The notes beneath the pieces were generated by a model, which searched no databases, was not told the DNA's origin, and saw only the letters and a list, made by a program, of their open reading frames with translations. 64,000 nt of DNA, taken from Shewanella aquimarina. GTDB taxonomy: Bacteria > Pseudomonadota > Gammaproteobacteria > Enterobacterales > Shewanellaceae. Positions 25,770 to 35,100 of the stretch are shown here, one piece after another. The translations under genes and the position numbers were made by a program. The stretch is taken from positions 124,001-188,000 of the forward strand of contig NZ_JAKIKY010000004.1 in assembly GCF_023349185.1 (NCBI RefSeq), written 5' to 3'. Within the stretch, counting starts at the first letter, position 1; each line of letters starts with the position of its first letter.

Positions 25770-26909
25770 GTGAAGTGTGCCTATTTCGATGCTAATCAGT
25801 GTCTTTCCTGCCGTCATATCGAGACGCCCCTGAGTGATCAGCTGGCGGCGAAAACGGCGACCCTAGAGGCATTGCTCAAGGATCTGCCGGTGGAGCAGTG
25901 GCTTCCTCCCGTGGTGGGGCCTGAGAGAGGTTTTCGTAACAAGGCCAAGATGGTGGTGCTGGGCGCGGCCCATGAGCCGATACTCGGACTGGTGAGCCCG
26001 AGCGGCGAGGCGGTGAGCCTATGTGATTGCAGCCTCTATCCTCAGGATATGCAGCAGTTGCTGCAACGATTAGAGGCGTTCGTGCGCCAGGCCGGCATCC
26101 CGCCCTATAGGGTCGATAAGGCCAAGGGCGAGCTTAAGTTTATCCTGCTGACCCGCAGTCAGGTACGCGGCGAGTATATGCTGCGTTTCGTGATGCGCTC
26201 GGAGCAGGCCATCCCCCGTATCGAACGTGAACTGCCAAAACTGTTAGCCGAGCACCCTGAGATCAAGGTGGTGTCGGTGAATCTGCAGCCCGTACATATG
26301 GCAATTTTGGAGGGAGAGGAGGAGATCTTCCTCACCGAGGCGACTCGGTTGGAGGAGGAGTTTAATGGCGTGCCCCTCTACATTCGCCCCAAGAGCTTCT
26401 TCCAGACCCATCCCGAGGTGGCGGCGAAACTCTATCTTAGCGCGCGGGAGTGGACCGGTGAGCTGGCGCCAAAATCGATTTGGGATCTGTTCTGTGGCGT
26501 CGGCGGTTTTGGCTTGCACTGCGCCTCGAAAGAGGTGGCCCTCACCGGCATAGAGATCGAGGCCGAGGCGATCGCCTGCGCCAAGATGTCGGCCGAGACG
26601 CTGGGGCTTGATAAGGTACGCTTCACCGCGCTGGACTCGACCAGCTTCGCCAGCGACAGCCGCGGCGAAGAGAAGCCGGAGCTTATCATAGTCAACCCGC
26701 CCAGACGCGGTATCGGCGAGGCCCTGTGCCACTCCCTGAGCGAGTTTGCCCCTAAGGCAATTCTCTACTCCAGCTGTAATCCCAAGACGCTGGCCAAAGA
26801 TCTACATTGCATCTCAGGCTACCGGGTGACCAAGGTGCAGCTGTTTGACATGTTCCCCCACACAGAACATTTCGAGGTGCTGGTGATGTTGCAGCACATT
26901 GGCGACTAG
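25770..26909 (+). CDS. rlmC: 23S rRNA (uracil-747-C5)-methyltransferase RlmC
   Basis: A 379-residue iron-sulfur methyltransferase that makes m5U747 in 23S rRNA. N-terminal [4Fe-4S] ligands Cys3, Cys11, Cys14 and Cys87 match RlmC. The SAM-binding domain has [11 protein letters not shown] (about 239-249) and NPPRRG; the nucleophile is Cys336 in YSSCNPKTL. There is no TRAM domain, which distinguishes RlmC from RlmD. Start is GTG. Confidence 0.94.
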   Translation: MKCAYFDANQCLSCRHIETPLSDQLAAKTATLEALLKDLPVEQWLPPVVGPERGFRNKAKMVVLGAAHEPILGLVSPSGEAVSLCDCSLYPQDMQQLLQRLEAFVRQAGIPPYRVDKAKGELKFILLTRSQVRGEYMLRFVMRSEQAIPRIERELPKLLAEHPEIKVVSVNLQPVHMAILEGEEEIFLTEATRLEEEFNGVPLYIRPKSFFQTHPEVAAKLYLSAREWTGELAPKSIWDLFCGVGGFGLHCASKEVALTGIEIEAEAIACAKMSAETLGLDKVRFTALDSTSFASDSRGEEKPELIIVNPPRRGIGEALCHSLSEFAPKAILYSSCNPKTLAKDLHCISGYRVTKVQLFDMFPHTEHFEVLVMLQHIGD

Positions 26910-27061
26910 CCGCTGAGCTCTCTAAGCCCGCCTAACACTTCCCGGTCTGTCATCAGACGGTCATCTGTCTGTCATAATCTCATTAACCTATATTTCAAAA
27001 GGCTGCGCGCAACATAGCGGCGCGGCCAAATCTCGGCTCTGGCTTGACGGAGGGTGACCAA

Positions 27062-28258
27062 TTGGGTGAGGTGTTTAAGCAGTTTCTGCTCTTGGGACTG
27101 ATGAGTTTTGGGGGGCCTGCGGCCCATATAGGCTATTTTAAGCGACGTTTCGTAGATGAACTCAGCTGGCTGGATGCGGAGCGTTTCGGTGCCATAGTCG
27201 CCATGAGTCAGGTGATCCCAGGGCCGGGCTCGAGCCAGGTGGGCTTCGCCATCGGGCATCACAGGGCGGGGCTGCAAGGTGCCATCGCCGCCTTTCTCGG
27301 CTTTACCTTACCCTCCTTTCTGCTGCTCTATCTCTTGGCGGTGGCGAGTGTCAGCTGGCTCGATACCAGCTGGTTTCAGGGGCTTATCCATGGCCTCAAG
27401 TTGATGGCGGTCGTGGTGGTGACCGACGCCGTTCTGAGCATGTTTAAACAGTTCTGCCGTCGCGGCGCGACTAGGCTCTTGATGCTGCTCTGCGCCTCGC
27501 TGACCCTGTTTGTCGGCACCCTGGCTAGCCAGCTGGGCATGTTGCTTCTGGCCGGTGTGTTTGGGAGCTTGTTATTGGCGCCAACAGCGCTGCAAGATGG
27601 CGAGAAGGGCGGACAGAAAGGCGTCCAAGGCTATGTTGTTGATACCTTGCGACCTCAGATGCTGCCGCTGGCGCTGTTTATCTCGCTGTTTGGCCTGTCG
27701 CTTTTCTGGCTGGGGACTGGCCATAGTCTGGCGCAGTTGTTTGCCCAGTTCTATCAGGCGGGGTCCCTGGTGTTTGGTGGTGGTCACGTGGTGCTGCCGC
27801 TACTGGAGGCGAGCGTGGGGCAGCAGCTGACCAATGAGCGTTTCCTGACCGGTTATGCCTTGGCGCAGGCGGTGCCGGGCCCCATGTTTACCCTGGCGGC
27901 CTTTCTTGGCGCCGAATCCTGGTTTGAGTCGCCGCTGCTGGGGGCCCTGGTGGCGACCCTCGCCATCTTCTTTCCGGGATTTTTGCTGCAACTCTCCCTG
28001 CTGCGCAGCTGGCATGGCCTGATGGGGCGGGCGAGATTTCGCGGCGCCATCATGGGGCTTAACGCCGCCGTGGTGGGCCTGCTGCTGGCGGCGTTAATCT
28101 CACCTGTGATAACCAGTGCCATCCTCGCCTGGCCCGATGCCTTGTTGGTGCTGGCGGGGCTGGCCTGGCAGCTGCGTTATCGGCCCAGCATTCTCATGCT
28201 CTTGCTCTGCTTCGCGCTGGCGGGGATGCTGCTTGCTGCCTTGGGCACACTCGTTTAG
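27062..28258 (+). CDS. chrA: Chromate transporter ChrA
   Basis: A 398-residue two-domain CHR protein of the inner membrane, associated with chromate efflux. Duplicated halves begin with FGGPAAHIGYF and FGGGHVVLPLLE, and PGPG/VPGP motifs occur in each half. Eleven or so hydrophobic helices. The TTG at 27062 is preferred because GGAGGG (27049-27054) sits 7 nt before it; a TTG six codons upstream would overlap that site. Confidence 0.9.
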   Translation: MGEVFKQFLLLGLMSFGGPAAHIGYFKRRFVDELSWLDAERFGAIVAMSQVIPGPGSSQVGFAIGHHRAGLQGAIAAFLGFTLPSFLLLYLLAVASVSWLDTSWFQGLIHGLKLMAVVVVTDAVLSMFKQFCRRGATRLLMLLCASLTLFVGTLASQLGMLLLAGVFGSLLLAPTALQDGEKGGQKGVQGYVVDTLRPQMLPLALFISLFGLSLFWLGTGHSLAQLFAQFYQAGSLVFGGGHVVLPLLEASVGQQLTNERFLTGYALAQAVPGPMFTLAAFLGAESWFESPLLGALVATLAIFFPGFLLQLSLLRSWHGLMGRARFRGAIMGLNAAVVGLLLAALISPVITSAILAWPDALLVLAGLAWQLRYRPSILMLLLCFALAGMLLAALGTLV

Positions 28259-28260
28259 TG

Positions 28261-29517
28261 CTATTGAGTTAAGTTTTGTTGGTTGCGCCAGGTTAGGGTG
28301 AGGCTGGCGCCGCCGAGTTCATCTGACTTTGCCACCTCTAGCCGGCCCTGATGCCAGATGGCTATCTTACGGGCGATGTAGAGCCCCAGACCATAGCCGG
28401 AACTATCGGCCTGTTCCTTGTCCCTTGCGAAGGCGGCCAGTAGCTGCTTGCCCTTGCCTTCGAAGCCGGGCCCATCGTCTTCGACCGTGATCTGGCATTG
28501 ATCCTTGTCGCAGCAAAAGCGCACCTGGATCTTATGTTTGGCGAAGCGCAGGGCGTTCATGATCAGGTTTTGGGTGGCTATGGTCATGGAGTTGGCATCG
28601 AATACCGCAAGCCTGTCGTCGGCGCTAAACTCTATGCTTATCTTGTCTTGATAGAGGGCAAACTTCTCCTCTAACTGTTCGAGAAAGGCTTGGGTGGCGA
28701 TCGTCTGTTTCTGTATTTTCGCCTCCCTGTGTTCCAGCTTGGCGAAGGAGAGATAGTTGTTGGCCAGCTGCTCAATCTCATCGATATCGGCGTTGAGTCG
28801 CTGCCAGTATTTCTCATCCAGCTCGGCCTTGCTCAGCTGCAGGGCGAAGCGCATGCGAGCCAGGGGGGTCCGGACCTCGTGGGAGATGGTGCGCGACAGC
28901 TCCTTGTGCATCTGCAGGAAGTCCACTATCTGCAGCGTGACCTCATGGAACACCTTGGCCAGGGGATAGATGGCCGAGCGTTTGTTGATCGTCTGCTCCA
29001 TCCTTCTCGGGTTGGCACCGAACTCCACCGCGGATGCTTGCAGGCGGGCGAGATCCCGAAACAGGGGCCAGATAAGCAGCAGGGCCAAGCAGCCCAGGCT
29101 GGCATAGAGGGCGAAGATGATAAGCTCTGTGGGCACAGGTTGTCTGGCTGGGCTCTGAATGGGGCCTAAGGCGAGCACCTTTTTTGTCGCTTTATCTAGC
29201 GGCTTGTCCTTCGCCTTGTTCGAGTCGAGCGACTGTCGATAGTAGTAGGTCTTGTTACCGCTCAGGGTGAGGGCGATGGTTTCGCCGCGGGCGAGTTTGT
29301 CGGCCAGATCTTGAGGCAGCGCGAGCTCGTCTCTGGACAGCTCGCGGATGAGAAGCTTGTTGTCTGCCTCATTCAGGCTGTGAAACACGCTGTCGACATC
29401 TATCTGGTAGGACTCTAGCTGATGTTGCATGGCGCTGTGGATCTCGCTGAAGGACCAGATGATCAGCGCGCTGCTTAAGATCAGCAGGGCGTAGAGACGG
29501 TAGAATTGAAATTTCAT
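28261..29517 (-). CDS. Sensor histidine kinase (RstB-like)
   Basis: A 418-residue membrane kinase. Transmembrane helices at about 8-22 and 132-152 flank a periplasmic domain of about 105 residues with no recognised fold. HAMP-like region to about 200, then HisKA with phospho-accepting His213 in SHEVRTPLARM, and HATPase with NALRFAKH, DDGPGF and GYGLGLYIARKIA. The order resembles RstB. It overlaps the response regulator gene by 4 nt and is the last gene of the MipA - DUF3019 - regulator - kinase unit. Confidence 0.9.
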   Translation of the reverse strand: MKFQFYRLYALLILSSALIIWSFSEIHSAMQHQLESYQIDVDSVFHSLNEADNKLLIRELSRDELALPQDLADKLARGETIALTLSGNKTYYYRQSLDSNKAKDKPLDKATKKVLALGPIQSPARQPVPTELIIFALYASLGCLALLLIWPLFRDLARLQASAVEFGANPRRMEQTINKRSAIYPLAKVFHEVTLQIVDFLQMHKELSRTISHEVRTPLARMRFALQLSKAELDEKYWQRLNADIDEIEQLANNYLSFAKLEHREAKIQKQTIATQAFLEQLEEKFALYQDKISIEFSADDRLAVFDANSMTIATQNLIMNALRFAKHKIQVRFCCDKDQCQITVEDDGPGFEGKGKQLLAAFARDKEQADSSGYGLGLYIARKIAIWHQGRLEVAKSDELGGASLTLTWRNQQNLTQ

Positions 29518-30218
29518 CCCTTATCCGCGGTCTGGGGCTGATAGTTAAACAGGTAGCCCTGGCCGTGTACCGTCTTGATGGTGAGTCCGGCGATCTGATA
29601 GCTGTCGATTTTCTTTCTCAGGCGGCTGATCTTGAGATCGATCGCCCGGTCGAGGCCATCATAGGGGCGGCCCACATACTGCTCGAACAGATATTCGCGG
29701 CTGAGTACCTTGCCCGGGTGTTGGGCGAAGATCCACAAGAGATCGAACTCCTGAGTGGTCACCTTCTGGGGGCGATCGCCTATGGTCAGCAGTTGATGGG
29801 TATGATCTATGGTGAAGTCGTGTAGGGTAACGGCCTGAGGGGCTGCCTCGCCGGGGAATTTCCTCAGGTTGGCCTTGATGCGAGCCACCAACAGCTCAGG
29901 GTTGACCGGTTTAACGATATAGTCGCTGGCACCCAACTCCAGGCCCTTTATCTGCTCCTGCTGGCCGTCGAGGGCGGTCATGAAGATGATCATGCACTGG
30001 TAGCGCGCCTGTAACTCGGCGAACAGGCTAAAGCCATCTGTGTCGGGCAACATGATGTCACAGATAATGAGATCGAAGTTGAGATCGGCGGGCAAATTAG
30101 CCACCGCCTGGGCCGATTCGCTGTGGGTCAGGTCGAAGCCTTGCTGCGTCAGGTACAGCAGGGTGAGCTCGGCCAAATCCAGATCGTCTTCAATCAGGAG
30201 TATCTTAGGTTTGCTCAT
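29514..30218 (-). CDS. OmpR-family response regulator (RstA-like)
   Basis: A 234-residue regulator with receiver domain (phospho-acceptor Asp54 in IICDIMLPD, Lys103 in IVKPVNPE) and a C-terminal winged helix (VTTQEFDLLWIFAQHPGKVLSREYLF, IDLKISRLRKKID). It overlaps DUF3019 upstream and the kinase downstream by 4 nt each, so all are likely translationally coupled. The target is presumably its own operon; inferred. Confidence 0.92.
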   Translation of the reverse strand: MSKPKILLIEDDLDLAELTLLYLTQQGFDLTHSESAQAVANLPADLNFDLIICDIMLPDTDGFSLFAELQARYQCMIIFMTALDGQQEQIKGLELGASDYIVKPVNPELLVARIKANLRKFPGEAAPQAVTLHDFTIDHTHQLLTIGDRPQKVTTQEFDLLWIFAQHPGKVLSREYLFEQYVGRPYDGLDRAIDLKISRLRKKIDSYQIAGLTIKTVHGQGYLFNYQPQTADKG

Positions 30219-30610
30219 AACAGGTTCCAGTTGAGTCCTCGGCGTTTGCGGGTGTTGACGGGCTGATAGGTGGCGATCTGTATGGTCACCTCATCGAGCA
30301 CCTTGTTGTTGAGATCTTTGATTTGTACCTGGGTGTCTTTGGTGAGAGTCAGCTCGAGCAGGTGATCCACGCTCAGGCGGTCGAAACACTGCTCCGGCTT
30401 CTCCTTGAGGGCGACCCAGATACAGGTCTGCTCCAAGGCCTCTAGTCTGTAGCTTATCTTGAGCGTTAGATGGCAGGGACTTCCCGCCTCGAGTACCGCG
30501 CAGGTCTTGGGCTTGATATTGACCTGGGTGCTATTGCCCTGGCAGTAGAAGCTGGTGGTCAGGGCCAGCAACAACATGCACTGTATCAGCTTGATGGCGT
30601 TAGAAGGCAT
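30215..30610 (-). CDS. DUF3019 exported protein
   Basis: A 131-residue protein. ATG 30610 is preferred: GGAG lies 6 nt before it and a signal-like hydrophobic stretch (IKLIQCMLLLALTTSFYC) follows. The mature part has cysteines in KPKTCAV, SPCHLTL, TCIWVA and EQCFDRL, which fit DUF3019 from family knowledge. It ends with a 4-nt overlap on the regulator and begins within the last 11 nt of the MipA gene. Function unknown; a periplasmic ligand or signal-modulating role for the kinase is plausible, not shown. Confidence 0.82.
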   Translation of the reverse strand: MPSNAIKLIQCMLLLALTTSFYCQGNSTQVNIKPKTCAVLEAGSPCHLTLKISYRLEALEQTCIWVALKEKPEQCFDRLSVDHLLELTLTKDTQVQIKDLNNKVLDEVTIQIATYQPVNTRKRRGLNWNLL

Positions 30611-31445
30611 AGCTGACTCCAATGAACCCGGATAGGTAGCCATCCTTCTCTACCATGAGGTTCTTAGTGATCTCATCTCCTAACCAAGTGTAGGTGACAA
30701 TCGCTACGAAATTAATATCTTGCCACAGGGGGACATTGACGACGCCGCTGGTATGGTAGTTGATAGCCGCCGATTGGGGTTGTTGCGCCCGGCCGCGGCC
30801 CAGTTCCTCCTGGGTAAAGTGGTAGTAGTAGCTGATCAGCTGGCTGCTCTTGCGTATCGCACCGACTTCGAAACCCAGTGCACCCCAGGAAAATGCCATG
30901 TTTTTCTTGGCCTTGAAGTGGATCTCGTTGCCCTGATGTACACCACTGATATCGTGAAAATAGCCCAGGGTGAAATCGCTGTAGGGAGTCAGCCAGGTGG
31001 TGCTGAGGCCACCCAGGTAGGAGATGTGACGCTCAATGGGTACCTCGGGGATTTCCGGACCAAACAGGGGTTGTTTGTTGGGCTTATAGCCGAGAATGTC
31101 ACTCAAGAAGACCTTGTTCCAACCATCCAGTTCGAAGAAGAAGCCATCTTCGTTGAGGCGGGTCTGCAGGTCGACCAATAGGCTGTCTGACTCATACAGG
31201 CTATAGCCCAGGGTGAAGTTCTCGACATAGAAGCGGTCATCATAGTAGGACCAGCTCGGCAGGACATAGGTGGTGATATCGTCTGACTTGGCCCTGGGGT
31301 TCTCGATGCCACCATAGCCCAAGGCGAGGGTGAAATGAAATTCGCCCGTGGTAATGTCATCTATCTGCTCTTCGGCCCTAGCCTCGCTCAGGAGCAGCCC
31401 TGTGAGGAAAATAAGACCGGACAAGAGGTACTTCATGGCCTTCAT
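30600..31445 (-). CDS. MipA/OmpV-family outer membrane protein
   Basis: A 281-residue protein with a signal peptide ending near SEARA. Start ATG 31445 has GGGA upstream; ATG 31436 is an alternative. The mature protein alternates hydrophobic beta-strands and ends in a terminal Phe (IGVSYAF), typical of outer membrane barrels. ALGYGGIENPRA and GLSTTWLTPYSDFTLGYFHDISGVHQG fit MipA/OmpV. First gene of the reverse unit with DUF3019 and the two-component pair. Confidence 0.86.
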   Translation of the reverse strand: MKAMKYLLSGLIFLTGLLLSEARAEEQIDDITTGEFHFTLALGYGGIENPRAKSDDITTYVLPSWSYYDDRFYVENFTLGYSLYESDSLLVDLQTRLNEDGFFFELDGWNKVFLSDILGYKPNKQPLFGPEIPEVPIERHISYLGGLSTTWLTPYSDFTLGYFHDISGVHQGNEIHFKAKKNMAFSWGALGFEVGAIRKSSQLISYYYHFTQEELGRGRAQQPQSAAINYHTSGVVNVPLWQDINFVAIVTYTWLGDEITKNLMVEKDGYLSGFIGVSYAF

Positions 31446-32152
31446 CCACATCCCGAAACTGAAATTAGCATCTAAAACCATCTCAGGTTAAAAGTCTGTA
31501 AAAATATATATAAGTGTACAAAATGCTACATGCCTTGGCAGGGTTTTTCGAGTAGAGCCTTTAGGTTAGCGCTAATCGAGGCATTTAAGATCTGTCCCCT
31601 GCCAAGCTTAGCCGTGACTTTGTTGTATTCCCCCGTCATTCGCGTACTGCGTTTTTCTTCTTGCTACTGCCACCCGTGTCGGTCGGCTGTACAGCTTGAC
31701 TTGTACTGTGCGACTTGTAGCGCTCGACTTGCACTGAATGATTGAATAATCATGCTTGGTCATTTGCTAGTGCAGAAGCTCCTTCTATCATGTAGCAAGA
31801 TGATCTCTTATCCCACTTGCCTCTTGAGCTTATTGCATTTCGACGCCTGGTTTGTAGTGATTTTGTTATCGGATGGTGTTTTTTGGGGGAACTCGGGTTG
31901 TTGTGTTTAATTTTTTGTTTTAATTGTGGTTATCGTTGTTTTTAGGCTTTGATTTTTTCTGTGGTCTGACCTGAAAGTTGTAAAAATAACCCGCTGTTAA
32001 CCAAATGTTTGTTTTTTAACAAAACTACAAAATGCTACACCAAAGCTATCCACATTAGTTAAGCCATCATGATTATATGTTAGTTCGCTGGTGAATAAGT
32101 ATGCAAACAACAAGCTTCATCAGGGCATAACTACAAAAAAGGTGGAAGTTTC
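31446..32152. other. Divergent AT-rich promoter region between MipA operon and protease
   Basis: About 700 bp without a convincing gene. The part from 31860 to 32050 is very T-rich. TACAAAATGCTACA occurs at both 31517-31530 and 32026-32039. A forward frame at 31530-31745 has no ribosome site. The region must hold promoters for the reverse operon and the forward protease. Confidence 0.6.
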
Positions 32153-35100
32153 ATGAGAGTGAAAACATTAGTAACAGCCGTGGCAGCCGCACTCTACAGT
32201 GCCGGTATGGCCCATGCGGCGATACAGCCGGGTAAGGTCGAAAGACTCGAGCCGTTGAAGATCACCGCCGAGCAGGCGAAAAAGCTCAACGCCGGTAGCA
32301 CGCAAGAGGTTAACCTGTTGCAAAACGATGGTCTGAACGTACAGATCAGCCATCAGAACCAGAAGTTCGTCGCCGAAGAGGGGCTGACTGGCGAGCACGT
32401 CTATATCGTCAGACTCTATCAGAAGCCGTTGGCACAGGCGGGCGCGAGTCTGCTGGCTCAAGGCGGCGCCGAGCGCAGTGCGGTCAAGGGTAAACCTGGT
32501 GAGGCTAAGTTGTTTGTGGCCGGTCAGCCGGTTAACCGCGAGATTAAACAATACCGCGATCAGCTGCTGAGCAAGCAGCAGTCGGTCATCTCTGAACTGT
32601 CGGCCACCCTGGGCGATCGCCCTGTGCGTCAGCAGTTTACCAATGCGGTCAACGGTTTCTCTATGACCATGACCCAGGAAGAGGCCAAGCGCGTCTCTCA
32701 GATGGCGAACGTCGCCTCTGTTCGTCGTTCTAAGACCTATGATCTGCTTAGCGATGTCGGCCCAGAGCTGATTGGCGCCGACAAGATCTGGACCGGCACA
32801 GTGACAGACTCTGTGCCTTACAAGGGTGAGAACGTGATCGTCGGTATTATCGATACCGGGGTAAACACAGACCACAGATCTTTTGCCGATGTGGGCGACG
32901 ATGGCTATGACCATCAAAACCCATGGGGCGCGGGCCAGTATGTGGGCGACTGTCTGAAAGAGGGCTTCGAAGGCCTGTGTAACGACAAGTTGATCGGCGT
33001 TCGCTCATACCCAGTGATCACAGACTTTTTCACCAGCGGTGAATATGGCGATACGCGTCCGGCAGTGGGTGAAGATTACCAGGGACACGGCTCTCACGTG
33101 GCCTCGACTACGGCGGGTAACGTGCTGCTGGATGTCGACTTTGTGAACCCAGCGCCGGGCGCGGTTAACGATGGTAATGTGGTGAAAGAGGCACTCTTCC
33201 CACGCATGAGTGGTGTTGCGCCTCATGCCAACATCGTCTCTTATCAGGTATGTCATCCTTCGAACGCATTAAACGCTGGCTGTCCAGGTGAAGCGCTTAT
33301 CGCCGGTATCGAAGATGCCATCAGCGATGGCGTGGATGTGATTAACTTCTCTATCGGTGGTCAGGATTCTCACCCATGGAGCGACGATGTGGAACTGGCC
33401 TTCCTGTCGGCACGCGAAGCAGGTATCTCTGTGGCGGCCGCGGCGGGTAACTCGGGTCAGCCTCAGGGATATAAAGAGTATTTCGGTGCCATCGACCATG
33501 CCTCGCCTTGGCTGATGAACGTGGCGGCGAGCACTCACTCGCGCGAGATTCTGGTAGAGACCAAGCTCGTCGATCCTATGGGCGGCGCCGAAATGCCTCG
33601 CTGGAGCGAGATTGTCGGCGGTGCGGTAAACACCAGCTCGGTAACAGGTATGGTGGTGAAGGCCAGCGACTATGGTGACGAGTATTGTGGCGAGCCATTC
33701 CCGGCGGGGACTTTCGACCTGACCGATTCTGGTGGAAACCCAACCGATGTGATTGTGGTATGTAAGCGTAACAGTCTTAGCGATCCTAACGGTATCGCCC
33801 GTACCGCCAAGGCCGACAACATCAAGGCGGGCGGCGCCGATGGCATGATCATGTACAACTATGCCAATGCCGACGCTATCGTAGCAACCGCAGCCTACTC
33901 GGTGCCAAGCATACATATCACCAAGCAGGAGTGGGATGGTCGCTGGGACAACGGCATGTCTGGTTACGGCCTGAGTGATTGGCTGGCTAAAGGCAGCGAC
34001 CATGTGTTGACCATCTCAGAGACGACGATAGATCGTGACCTGGATCCTGAGCGCGCCGACTGGCTGGCCGCCTTCTCGTCACGTGGCCCGAGCCCTTCGA
34101 CGCCTGAAGCCCTGATCCCAGCGGTAGCGGCGCCAGGTGTAAATATCTACGCCGCCTTTGCCGATGAGCATCCGTTTGTCAGCAGTGGCGCATCCGGTGA
34201 CTTCGCCTTCCTCAGCGGTACCTCTATGGCCTCGCCACATGTGGCTGGTGCCATGGCGCTGCTGAAGCAGGCTAAGCCGGACTGGAGTGCTACCGAGATC
34301 CAGTCTGCGCTGGCAATGACTGCCGAGAACAAGGTGCAGTATCACAGACTCGACGATGAAAATGGTGATGTGGCACTGGCTTCGACCTACCGTGCAGGTA
34401 CGGGTCGTATCAACGTGGCTAACGCCGCCAAGGCCGGTTTTGTCCTGGATGAGACTGCCGAGAACTTCAAGGCTGCCGATCCGCAAAATGGCGGCGCCGT
34501 GCATAAGCTCAACATTCCACAGCTGGTGAACTTCGAGTGTAAGCCGAAGTGTCAGTGGATCCGTACCATCAAGGCGACCACAGCCGGTAGCTGGAGCGTG
34601 ACCCATGATGACGTGAAGAACTGGGCATTCGATCCTCGTTCACAGATGACGCAGAATGGTGTGTCTATCAAGGTGACCCCGAGCGAGTTTAGCCTCGAAG
34701 CAGGTGAGACCATGGATATCGTGGTCGAGGCCTCAATCATGGATACCCAGGACTGGTTCAGCAATGCGGAAGTTGAGCTGCATTCAAGCCTGATCTTCAC
34801 CGAAACCACAGGCAATGCCTCAGAGGCGCACTGGCCAGTGGTCTTCAAGTACGACAAGAACGGTATGCCTGGACGTCTGGCGGCAACCGCGCATCGTAAC
34901 GACGGCAATGTCGTCATTAAGGGCATCAACCTGCCTGAAGGTGACAACATCCACGGCCGTATCTTCGCGCCGGTCAAGGCCGATGTTAAGACCATTACCC
35001 TGCCAAAAGATGATGATGGTAACTTCCCATGGAGCGCATCGGGCGACATGACTGTGCCGATGGAAGAACGTCTGGATGAGGCGACTCATGTCGAGATGAT

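Noticed and set aside
31530..31745. 71-codon forward frame before the large protease
   Set aside because: No ribosome site and no recognisable domain; lies in a promoter region.
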